Shown here piece after piece: positions 43,463 to 54,400 of a stretch of 64,000 nt of DNA; positions within the stretch are counted from its first letter, which is position 1, and the number at the start of each line of letters is the position of its first letter. Source of the stretch: Numenius arquata (taxonomy: Eukaryota; Chordata; Aves; Charadriiformes; Scolopacidae); NCBI RefSeq assembly GCF_964106895.1, contig NC_133615.1:62001-126000 (forward strand), in the 5' to 3' direction. A program made the translations under genes and the position numbers. The notes beneath the pieces are model-generated. The model was given only the letters and a program-made list of their open reading frames with translations, searched no databases and was not told the DNA's origin.

Positions 43463-43558
43463 TTAGGGACCTCCTTCCCCCACGTTGTGTGGTTTAGGGA
43501 CCTCCTTCCCCCACGTTGTGTGGTTTAGGGACCTCCTTCCCCCTTGTTCTGTGGTTTA
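43463..43558. repeat. 31-base tandem repeat, three copies
   Basis: The unit contains TTAGGGACCTCCTTCCCCC and recurs with a 31-base period at 43463, 43494 and 43525. The first two copies are nearly identical and the third has several changes. Confidence 0.9.
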
Positions 43559-46500
43559 CCTGCAGCTTCGTTCTCTTCATCACTCCAGTCCCCTTCATTT
43601 CCACACACACAACACCCATCCTCTGACGAGCTGAAGGGCTGCTTTTTCCCTCCGTGAAAAACAGCGCGGTGGGCAATGGCCCCGGGTGCACACCTTGGCT
43701 CTTAAAAGTGATTTCTGCAGTAATTTCAGCTGCTTCTGTTAGACCACACACCAAGTGGTCCCAGGCAGTACCGCACGCCTCGCCTCTGAAATCCCATTAA
43801 GGTTCCTTAAAATTGGGCACCCAACAGGCAAGACTCCCAGAATGGCCCGTCCCTGTGGAAATGGAGGCCTCCACGTTTGGGGTTATTAATGGGACTTTCT
43901 GGCTTAAGCCTCACTCTTCTGAGAGGCTTTTTTCTTTTTCAAAAGAAAATCTGAGCGCAGACGTTTCCCTGGGGCTTTGTGAAGGCTCTGGTTTATCTGA
44001 GGTTCCCGGCGCCTGCCTCCGAGGGGCGTTCTTATTTTGCCATGGTGCCTTATTTTGGTTTTGTGTTGCATTCAAATTCGTCTGCCCTTTATCTCAGTAA
44101 AATTCCTTTCTCCGCTTTGAGGGCAAGCGTTTGCTGGGCAGCCAGAGCTTTACAATTTAAAACATCTCGCTCTTGTGTGCAGTGCGAATGTCCGATGCCT
44201 TCCCGGGTGATTCCCGAGGGGGCTCCGGCGCTTCTCCCGGGGCTGTGGTGGGTTCTGCCCCCAGCACAACTCCCATCTTTCCGGGAGGGACCCGGTGCCC
44301 CCCGGCATCGCTGGCAGCAGCCCCTAACCCACAAGCATTTCCTGCACAAATAGGCCTGCTGTTGTCCACGGTGAAAGCTTTTGTGTCTCATGCCACGGTG
44401 CCAGGAGACGGATGTTTCCTTCCTGCAGTTTTCGATCACACACCCCATCAGTAAAAAATTTTTGAGCGTGCAACCCCAATATCTGTATGTTTATTTATTT
44501 ATAAATTACATAAATGTACTACTGTATTAAAATATTATGCACATTATAAAACACACACAAAAATAAAACTTAAAACAGGATGAGATAAAGCTCTGCTGCT
44601 GCCCCCCTGCCCCGTGGTCAGTGCACTTCTGGCACAGCTGACTCTCACATCCTTAGAAAATGGCCTGGCTTAACTGGAACTGCTGCTGGAAGGGCCTGGG
44701 AGCTCCCTCAGCCTGGCCTCGGGAGATGTGGACACGGGAAGGCAGAGGTGAAGGTGAGGAGGGGGAGCAGGAACATCTCAGAAGGCTCTGTCTGAAATCC
44801 TTCCAGGCTGAGGTATGACCCTCCTGGGAGCAGCAGCTGGGATGCGCTGGAGAGCCTGGAGGCTGGCGGCGATTTCTCTGTGGAGGAAAACTCACATCGC
44901 TTCTGTGCCTTCCCAAGGCATTTTAATTACTAAACGGGTTTGATTTTTTTTTTTCCCAAAGTGTATTTGCAGCATTTAATTTCTCCTCACCTCAGTATCT
45001 TGAACTATTTATGACTTTTCCACGATCTCTTCTCTCTTCAGTAACTGCATTACCTGGGGAGGTGAGTGGTGCTGCACCAGCAGCCAAGCTGGCTGACGGT
45101 GATACTCATTTACTCTGCTATTTGCTTAACCTGCACTGAAGAGCTCAGGCTAAAACACCGCCCAGGAAAACAGAAAAGAAATGACATACGTGGTGGCGCT
45201 TGAAGACCCGAATCACAGCACCAGATAGACGCTGTGGCCCCTGGTCACCGAGTTCAGGGGAGAGGAATTTGGCCTCTGGCCGCAGGGGCTGCGATTTGAT
45301 GCTTGTGCCTTGACTTTTATGAGTGTTTGGGAAGCACTTGGATTACAGGAGCGGAGCACATCGTGTGTGGGAAGCGTCGCAGTGAGGCGAACCATCGGCA
45401 GCAGCGCTGGTGATGAAGGGATGATTCTCGGCATCTGAAGGGCTCCGCTCGTTTTGCCAACAGCAACAGTATGTAAATGTAATGACCAAGCGATATTTGG
45501 AGGCAGTAGCTCCTCCAATTACAGCCTGATTGCTCTGCATCTTAACTGAGTAAGTGACAGTCACTTAAAGCAGGAAATATTGTTGTACTTGCCCTTCGAT
45601 ATCAATCTGGGCGGCAGAGCTGTGGCAGTGCCGGCCGAGTGGTGGCCAGACGCGGGGAGAGCGATGTAGATAACGCAGCGCATCCATATCCCCGCCACCA
45701 CATCGGAATCATTGAATGCAAAATAGCAGAATTTGAGAATATAAAATAAACGAAGCGGATAAAGGCTTCTGCCAAATCACATTAGGGGAACATATCTGTG
45801 AGGGATACAATGCTCAGATTATTTTGCTAATAGTCACATTACTGCTCCAAACACATTTTTTCCTTCAAAGTAGGAACCGGGGGGGTCAGAGAAGAAAACT
45901 GCAGTGCCTCCAGCCCATTTTCCAGAGGGATTTGGGTCATCTCCAATGTCTTGCCTTCCAAAACACCCCGTAGCAGAGGAGGAGAGGGGGTGCTTCGGCA
46001 CAGGGCTCTGCCGCGGGTGGCATTAGCCTCCCCGGGTGATGGTTTCAGTGGGGACGGGGACCTCCACGCGTGCGGGGATCTGCCGCCCCCTCTGCAGTGC
46101 CCAGCGTGGATGGGAAGCCCAGGGACGTGGGTCGGGCAGGGCTCCTGCCCGCTCTGCTCGCCATATTCCGTGCTTATTTCTCTCTTCACTCCATTCACCC
46201 ACCCTTCCTCCTTCCGGGCGCCGAGACACATAACCTTTTAGTAATAATCTGAAATTCAAATACAAAGAATTGACTCCTGAACTGCCCTAATATTTGACAA
46301 AGGTTTTAAAATAAAATAGGTTTTTTCTGTGTCCCATTATTGGCCTGGCAGCTGCGTGTGCGTGCTAGGTGTGCTGAGAAAGGTAATATTAACACAAGGA
46401 AAAGGTCAGACTTATATAAAAATCCTTTTAAAACTAAACAGACCTGCCGTACTGAATTCCCCACAGACACGCAGAGGTGAGAAACCGCGAACATTTGGGC

Positions 46501-47125
46501 CTTTGGCAGGTGGAGTTGTGCGCTGTGAAACGCTCTCCGGAGATACAGAGAGCCCCAGAGGAGCCTGGACGCGGAGGGGCTGTGGCCACCCGGGCTCCGC
46601 TCCTGCGGCACCCTGTCTGCCGGCCGTGGGGCTCGGTGTGGGGGGGCCATGGTCGCCGCTCCCCGAGCCCACGGTGGCCACCCCGGCTCTGCCTCGGCCC
46701 GGCCGCTGCTGCCCGCGGGGCTGATGGCGGGGAGCCCGGCAGCTCTGCCTGAGCCGGTGCCCCGCTTCCCTTGCCCATTGTCCCTTCCCACCCCCCTCAC
46801 AGCCGTTCTCCAGGCCGTTTCTGTCGCTGGCAAGTGGGATGCTTTGGAGGGTGCCTCAGCGCGGCCCCGAGACAAAGCCGAGGGCCGGCCCCACGCTGCC
46901 CGGCCGCCATCGTCAGCTCCCGCCCCGCCATTTGCCGCTGCTCTCCCGCCGGTGACACAGTGCCTGTCCCCGCGGGGATGATCCCAAACCCTTCCCGCGT
47001 GGCCTGTGTTGGTTTATTCCCCATGTACTACAGCCTCACTGACCCGTTTCCCTGCCATTTCCCAAACACCCCGTGTACACCAGCCCTGGGGACAACCCGG
47101 GACAGCGGGACAGCCCACCACGCGG
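43559..47125. other. SEC11C-ZNF532 intergenic region
   Basis: No coding exon was recognised, including none for the acyltransferase-3-type protein OACYL that neighbours SEC11C in mammals. A very AT-rich patch of unknown origin lies at 44455-44580. An AT-rich element with regulatory-like motifs spans 45440-45850. Confidence 0.45.
45440..45850. promoter_or_regulatory. Candidate conserved non-coding element
   Basis: AT-rich, with ATGTAAATGTAATGACC near 45470, CCAATTACAG near 45513, and CAGATTATTTTGCTAATAGT near 45813. Flanks are GC-richer. Inference from composition only. Confidence 0.28.
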
Positions 47126-47243
47126 CACGTCCCCCCGGCACGATGCCTGGCACCCTCCGTGCCACGTGTCCCCCGGCACGATGCCTGGCACCCTCCGTGC
47201 CACGTGTCCCCCGGCACGATGCCTGGCACCCACCGTGCCACAG
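47126..47243. repeat. 38-base minisatellite, three copies
   Basis: The unit begins CGGCACGATGCCTGGCACCC at 47136, 47174 and 47212 with an exact 38-base period; at least two of the junctions contain a CACGTG E-box. The third copy has one C-to-A change. Confidence 0.95.
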
Positions 47244-49616
47244 CCAGCCCCTACAAACCACTCAGCAAAACGTCTGTGCGCCGGGAAACCCTGGGGAGAG
47301 CTCACCCCCTTGGAAAGGCTTGTTTTCGCACACCACAGCCCACCTGGGAGGGCTGGAGGGCTCCGAGGGGGAACACGTTTGAGGGTTGAGCTGTGTGACC
47401 AGGGTTAATCACTATCAGCGGGGAAAATCAGTGTTATTTGGGCTGTGATGGCTGGTGGGTCCCAGCCTTGTGCTGCGGGGGCTGTGCTGGTGGCTGCCCC
47501 CGGGCCGGGGCCGGCTGTGCCCACGCAGCCCCCAGTAGCCCCTGTGCTCCTGGGGCAGTGGCCGCCGTCCTGGTCAGGCCGTTTTTCTCCAGCGGGATAC
47601 GTGGGAAGAGGCCTCGGTGGGCGTCATTCCTCGCTGGAGAGCAGAAGGGCTTGAACGGGAAGGCACACGACGGGAGGAGAGACACGTATTTATATAGGTG
47701 TGTATATACACACACACACATCCGCAGCGAGAGGCCCTGCCTCGGGGCGGTGAGAAGCCCCTGCCTTTGCCCGGGGTGACGGGGGCGAAGCGGCCACAGG
47801 TTAACCCCAAACCGACAGGAACGCCCCGCTCCCTCTGCCCAAACGCTCCCCCAGCCTTAATTAGTGCTTCTGTCCTCATCTGCCGCTGGAGCTGACGTGC
47901 GGAGCCAAGCACCTCCGCCTTCAGCCGGGAGAGCGGCTGCAGAACAGCGGAGAACGGCCCCTCTCCCGCCCCACAGGCTTTGAGGTTTAATCCCTGACCG
48001 GTAAATCCTCAGAGGAAAGGAGGTGTAGGAAAGAGAAGCAGGAGAGTCATCATTGTAATTGACTGTCAGTGTCACGACGTTAATTAAAAGCAAACAATTC
48101 AAATGTCAGATCTCATGTAAAAAGATGTTTAAATATTTTCTTCATAGTTTACAGGAGAAAGTAATTCCCTGAGGCGTGCAAGCTGTGGGAACAGCAGCGC
48201 GAACCGCAACCCCCCCCAGAGCTGGGTGGCCACGGGGACGAGCCCAGCACACCTGGGACCACGACAGACACACACCCAGGGGCTTCCAGCAGCAAAGGAG
48301 CCACCATTTCTGCAAGGGGTGGCCAAACAAAACGTGAAACCCTCTTTGCCCAAGATCAGGTAAAACAGCAATAAACAAACAGGTTGGTCATTGGCAGGAA
48401 ATCTCTGCTCGGGCAAGACCAGCTTCCAGGCAGAAGGGTCTCGAAAGGGAACGGCCAGAAGCATCGCTGCTTGGACCCTGGAGATCTGCCTGGGGAGAGA
48501 ACGGTACCCAACAGGGTAATATTAATTACTAATATCTGGGAATTTTGAATTACTCAGAAGATACAGAGGGAAAAGCCCCAATGTCTGGAGGAGCTAAAGA
48601 ACAAGGCGAGAAATACCATGTGAGAAACATGGTGGTATTAACTGTCACACTAAATGCCCCCTAATCGCCTGGGTCTGGCATTTGGAAAAAGCCGTGGTCC
48701 TCAGAAGAGCTCCCTCCCTCCTTCAGCGGATTCCTGCCCATGAAAAGGAACCATTACCTGGAGGAAAAGTTACACTCTCCTGCCATAACCAGGCGTGTAC
48801 AAGTTCTGACAGAAACATGTCTGGAGATTACGGGGCACTTCAAGGCCCTTAAACCTTTCCAGAGATCACTAGGAGAGTTAAATCCATTTTCCAGTGAAAA
48901 CTGCAGCCAGCCAGCAGCGGAGGGACTGAGCTCCCCTCACCGACTGGGGCAAAGCGCACACCTGGTGCCAGTGGCAGCGTGGGAGCTGGGCTGTGACCAT
49001 GATTTCACATTGTGCCCGACAGCTTTCAGACAACTTGTCACCAGCTTTTGGTGTCTTCCCTCCTGGCAGCACCACCACCGACTCAAGCCACCGGTTCACA
49101 GCATCCCTCGCAGGTGCAAGAGAGTGAAAAGGGAAAAGAAACAGCAGTATTAGTAATGGCTGTGAAAATTTAGTTTTTATTATCTGTTGACTGTATACAA
49201 AACACCATTCTGCATAGTGACAACTCCTCTGTGGTACAGTTGAGAGTGCACAGCACCAAACCAGTGCTGAGGAGGAAGATGGGCCATGGAGAGGGCAGCG
49301 ATGGCAGCGCACGTCACCATGAGGCCCCGTGGCCCCGGTGGGACAGGGAGGATCGGGAAGGACCTCACCACCATCGATGTGCCAGGAACACAAACTGGGT
49401 AACAAGCATCTACCAACGAACCAAAAGAAGAGTGAGGATGAAGGGAGAAAGCAGAACTAACGTACCCCATACACCATTTCCAGAGTGATTCAGAAGTTTT
49501 ACAGAGGTGGCTGAGAAGGACCCATATTTTTTCAAACATTTCCATTTTTTAAAACTGTTAAAATTTCACGATAAATAACAGAATCTCACAAATCTTTAGG
49601 GGCAAAATGCTCCACA
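47244..49616. other. Intergenic DNA between minisatellite and ZNF532 3' end
   Basis: No gene recognised. It includes a short (CA)n at about 47707-47720, TAATATTAATTACTAATAT near 48518, and an imperfect hairpin near 48613-48638. Confidence 0.5.
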
Positions 49617-50984
49617 TTTATTTACATATGAAATGTGTTTAATACAGTTGTAATGGACATAGTGTATAGTAACATCTGACAGCAGCAAGACTTTTAAGGA
49701 ACTGAACAATTACTACCGCGTACCATGCAGCTATCTATATATACACAAGTTGTTTTAAAAAAAAGTACAAAAATTTTTTTCAGGGATACATACAAGGTAT
49801 AAAATGCAAAAACAAACCAAAAATATAACTCTCACAGAGAACTATATATGAAAGGGACAGGATGGTACCTCTTTGTACTTTGTGAAAGCGCTATTAGTGA
49901 TATTAACACAGTCTGAAACGGCTGAAGGAGCTTCACGCGGTCTGTGCGGGAGCCGAAGGCCCCGGTGACCCCCCCGGGCCGGAGCGGGAGCTTCGGGAGG
50001 GCTGTGGCTGCGTGTGACACCGAGCACCAGAACGTTTGGCATTAGCACAGGGAGCTGGGACGTACCAACCCCTCTAGCAAGGGAACGCTATTTTCTTTCA
50101 ATAGCCAGAGATAAAGGAAAATACATAATGCCGTGTACTCACTTCTATATAGAGTTTAATAAATTACATGACAAAAAACATCATCATTATAAACCTAGTC
50201 CTCTAATTACATCCTATTTGTTAAATCCAGAGCAGCCCAGCCCTTTTGTAACAATTTGAGCTTTGATCACAAGCACCTGATGGCCTAAAAAAATCACTTC
50301 ATGATACACAGTGTTGTGCAATTACACTTTTCAAAAGTACTTCATCACTCTAGGGGGTCTGCACCCCTTCTGGTGCTGCCACCTAAAGCCAGCACTGCAT
50401 TTGACATATGCAGCCGTACTTTTACTTCTTCTTTTTTTTTTTTTTTTAATAATGTATATATTTAAGAGAAAGTTTAAAAGCTTCCTTAGACATTTAGAAG
50501 CACAAGTTCTTAGAATTTAAAATCTCCCCTTAGCTGGCCTGCCCTCCCCACTCTCCTCCAACGCTGCCTCCCTCCCGACGCACGTCCATTGGCTAAGCCT
50601 TCCCCCAGAAGCATTCAAATAAGACACAGTTTACGAGAACCCAAGGAACTGCCCCCCATTCAGAACTCTGTTTTAAAGAAACTTACTAGAAAAAAAAACA
50701 GAAACAAAACCAGAAAAACCCAAATTTTCCACTAGATACCAATACAAACACATAACAAAGAGTATAAAAGTTATTAGTTTAAATATATACAAACTCTTTT
50801 CAACTCAAATACTGCTTCAATGGTTTGAGGGCACAGACAACGAGGTGAAGGGCACACTTTTATGCAGAATATATTGCAACAGCCTGACCAGTACTGCTAA
50901 CACTGTTATACCTTGAGCTTTCTGTAGCAAAAATGTCATTAGTGTTCCAATGTGGAGAGAGATTTCCGCGTCCCAGATGACCCA
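49617..50984 (-). terminator. ZNF532: ZNF532 3' UTR and candidate polyadenylation signal
   Basis: The stop ends at 50985. The following 1.4 kb is AT-rich and repeat-poor, as is usual for a long vertebrate 3' UTR, with AATAAA on the - strand at 49622-49617. Another AATAAA near 49180 could extend it. The exact end is not shown. Confidence 0.5.
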
Positions 50985-51479
50985 TCACTTTTCGGCTGAA
51001 CTCATTCTTTTAGACTTAATGAAGGCCATGCCGTGTGTTCTCATGTGGGTGTTTAAGGCCGCTTCAGTTTCAAACGTCTTTGCGCACACTTTGCACCTCC
51101 TGTCTGAGGCCGAGCTGTCGGACGACTCCTCCTCCTGGCTGGGTTTGTTCTCCTGCTGGTTATCCTCCCCGGAGCCGTTCTGTTTCGATACCGGCTGGGG
51201 CTCCTTCAGCTTGTGCACGATGAAGAGGTGCCTGGAGAGGGACACGTGGGACGTGTAGCAGAGTCCGCACTCCCGGCACTGGTAGGAGGAGCCGTCGGAT
51301 TTGTGCTGAGGAATGTGTTCGTGAAATTGGAGGAGATTTTCTGTGGTAAAGCCACACACAGCACACTTGTGAACTTTAAAAACATTTATCTTTAGCTTCT
51401 TCAGTGGCTGAGTGATTGCACCTCGCGGAGGCCTGAACTCCAGCACGGGCTCTTCCAATTTACGCTTTGGACTAGGAAC
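50985..51479 (-). CDS. ZNF532: ZNF532 last coding exon
   Basis: 164 codons plus stop, starting VPSPKRKLEEPVLEF after acceptor TTTTAG. It carries three C2H2 fingers (HKCAVCGF.., YQCRECGL.., RRCKVCAK..). Between fingers two and three is an acidic, Ser-rich linker (EDNQQENKPSQEEESSDSSA). Confidence 0.96.
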   Translation of the reverse strand, partial: VPSPKRKLEEPVLEFRPPRGAITQPLKKLKINVFKVHKCAVCGFTTENLLQFHEHIPQHKSDGSSYQCRECGLCYTSHVSLSRHLFIVHKLKEPQPVSKQNGSGEDNQQENKPSQEEESSDSSASDRRCKVCAKTFETEAALNTHMRTHGMAFIKSKRMSSAEK

Positions 51480-54400
51480 CTAAAAGTGCCACAAATGGTA
51501 TATCACGTAAGCAGAAACACACAATTCTTTTCGTAACTATGTGTACCTTGCAAATGTTAAAAAACTTCCCTTTGGTAGATTCCAGTACAATTTTGATAAA
51601 CACAATACTTGAAATAATACAAGCAAATATATGTTGTACGTGTTGGAAAACTATTAACTGCACGTAAAATTTGTTTTGTCAGCTCTGATAGAGGTGCAGT
51701 ATCTAATACGCTGTATAAACCTCAATAGATATTTGCCAGCGTAACTGCATCCGAGCACACTCCCCTGTGAGAATTCAGTTGTGCACGGACTGCAGAGCAT
51801 CAGCCCAGGAACTTTTCAGCACTACCTTCTGGAACTGTGTTTTAATTACTTAATATTATTTCGTGCCTGAGATCTGACTTGACAGATTACCTCCTGGTTG
51901 CTAGTAACCAAACTAACATATTGCCAAGGGATGAATCAACATGCACGATTTTTAAAACTAATTAAACTGATCATTTTTTATATTGTCTTTATTCCTCTGA
52001 CATGAGTATTCCTCGAGAATCCTCTGCATCCCACATAGCTGAGAAATGCTCCGTGATGATTACGAAGACAACGTTTATAGCTGCCATATTTCCAACACTT
52101 AAATAACATGACAACATGTTGGGCTGAAAGAGAGTCCTGTAAAGGCCAATAGGACATTTTAAAGAACAGGTGTGTTTGTGTCTCTGCTCTCAGCTCTGGA
52201 CATGCTGGGTGAAATTCTGGACAGGTGAAATTCTTTATCATATAGAGCCCAGAACATCTAAAAAATGTTGATGATTTCTGAATGTTACAAATCTTTTTTT
52301 TTTTCTTTTGGGCTCCACAGAAGATCAGACATTTATGGGATCAAAATACCTGCACCTATTTAAAGACATAAACCCACAAAAATTCACTCTCAGTGACGGA
52401 ATGAATCTTCTCAGTATTACCTTTGTGTCTTCTTTTACTTCCCTTTCTTCCATATTGGCCGATTCAGTCATTTCTTTCACGTCAGGGTCCTTAATGCCGT
52501 GCATCAACTGAATGTGTTTCTCCAACATCAACCGCTTGGTGAAAGTCCGTCTTGAATCCGGGCAGTGCCTACATGAACACAAAGCAGATATGCACAGATT
52601 CAAACGCCATGCCTAACAAAAGAATATACAGAAGAATGTAAATAGGACTAGTGAATAAATCCAGCCTAGAGTACAATCTATTAAAGACAGCGACAATGTT
52701 TTCCCAATCAATTGCACAGGTATTACCAGAAAATGAGCATAATTACCAAATAAAAGTAGAAATGTTTGAGCAATTTATACTCAGAGCAAATGAGAAGTTC
52801 TCTGAAGATAATGGCCAAAATGGTACAAAGTGCGAGTCAGAATAAAACCCGGGAGCACCTGAGTTTGTTTCTGGGACCCTTGGTAACATCACCAAACTGT
52901 AGTTCTATTAGACACCGTCCCAAGTTCTCCTTAACTTAAATTCCATTGGGAAAGCAATCGCCTTCCATGTGGGATGAATGCCAGCTCCGAACGACACCTA
53001 ATTCTGCACTCAAATCCAAATACTGTATCTCCTTGGAACTAGTGATTCCTCCCCAGCTTCCTCTCCAACCTCAAACCGAGCAGCAGCACAAACTCGTCTC
53101 TCACACTGTGCTTCGCTCTCCCGCACAGGACCAGCTGCGTCCCCTCTGAACGCTGCAGATCAGAACAGCGGGCTGTATATCTGAAAGACTGTCGAAAACC
53201 CAGTTCCCCACTGCAGAACCATCAGCCACACATGCTCTCAGCTCAGTGAACTTTCAGATTTGCCTGCCAAAGCCCCCAAAAGATAGCAGCAGACCTTACG
53301 TACCTGCATTCTCAGCAGCCTGCTGGGGTTATGCACACGGGACAGCCTCAGGGGTTTGGGCTGCCCATCTACCTAAATACGTCTGAATGAATGGCACACT
53401 GGCTTTCATACACTGGCTTTTATACACACTGGCTTTTTATACAAACTGGCTTTTTTTTTATACAATAGAAATTCAACTAGCAGTGTTTTTTGCTGGTTCA
53501 TACTCTGTTTTTAAGTAAATAAAAGTAGAACTTACGAGCATGTGTAAACCTTCCTAATGCCTTTGTGCTTGATACGATTGTGACGACATAAACTGTGGGA
53601 TGAACTGAAAGATTTGTCGCATTGTCGACAAGGATGTTTCTTCATTTGCTTAAAAAAAAAGAAGAAAAATGCATTAATTAAAAAAGCCCAATAAAAGTAG
53701 TGCATGTGTTGAACCTTTTAACAAGAAAGAAACATGACGTAACTGCTGCCTGGTACCGTGTCTCCAAGAACACACACTCCTACAGCAGGAGTCAGAGGAC
53801 ATGGGCCTCTTTCAGAGGTGTGTGGCCAGCATGAGCCACGCACACAGTATCACCAGTTGGAAACCGGTGGCACAGACTGTGGATGGAGAGAATTCCTTCC
53901 ACCAAGGAAGCAGGGAAGAGGAGCAGATTACTTCTGGCTCAGAAAAGGCAGTACGGGGAGAGACTGGCTTTCACTATAACCGTTCCCTTCCCATCACCAG
54001 CCTGTGTCTGCCGCTGCTGACTGGGAGATCACCAGTCACCTACCAGGGGGTGAAGAGCACACGGTAGGGACCACAGCAGAACATTACGGACACTGACACA
54101 CCAACACGGCTCGGAAAAGGCATGAAGAAATGAGAGGAATGGTCCGATGCCAACTTGAGGGCCATCTCGTTGGGGGATTCTGTGAGTTTTATACTACACT
54201 TTGTTAGGTGGAAGGAGGAAGAAAAGGAAGCTGAAAAGGATGGAGTGGTCTCCATCCATGTCATTCCAGCTGAACGTGGCTGCAGGAGCTCTAGGATCTG
54301 AAGAAATAACATCTCCCAAACTGCAGACTATACAAGCCCCAAGAATGAATGACATGGTCCTGTCCCTTAAATTCCATCAGTCCTAAAACTCACGTCTTAT

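Noticed and set aside
48611..48640. Imperfect hairpin AATACCATGT..ACATGGTGGTATT as a microRNA precursor
   Set aside because: Arms are too short and the loop only about five bases; far below microRNA precursor size.
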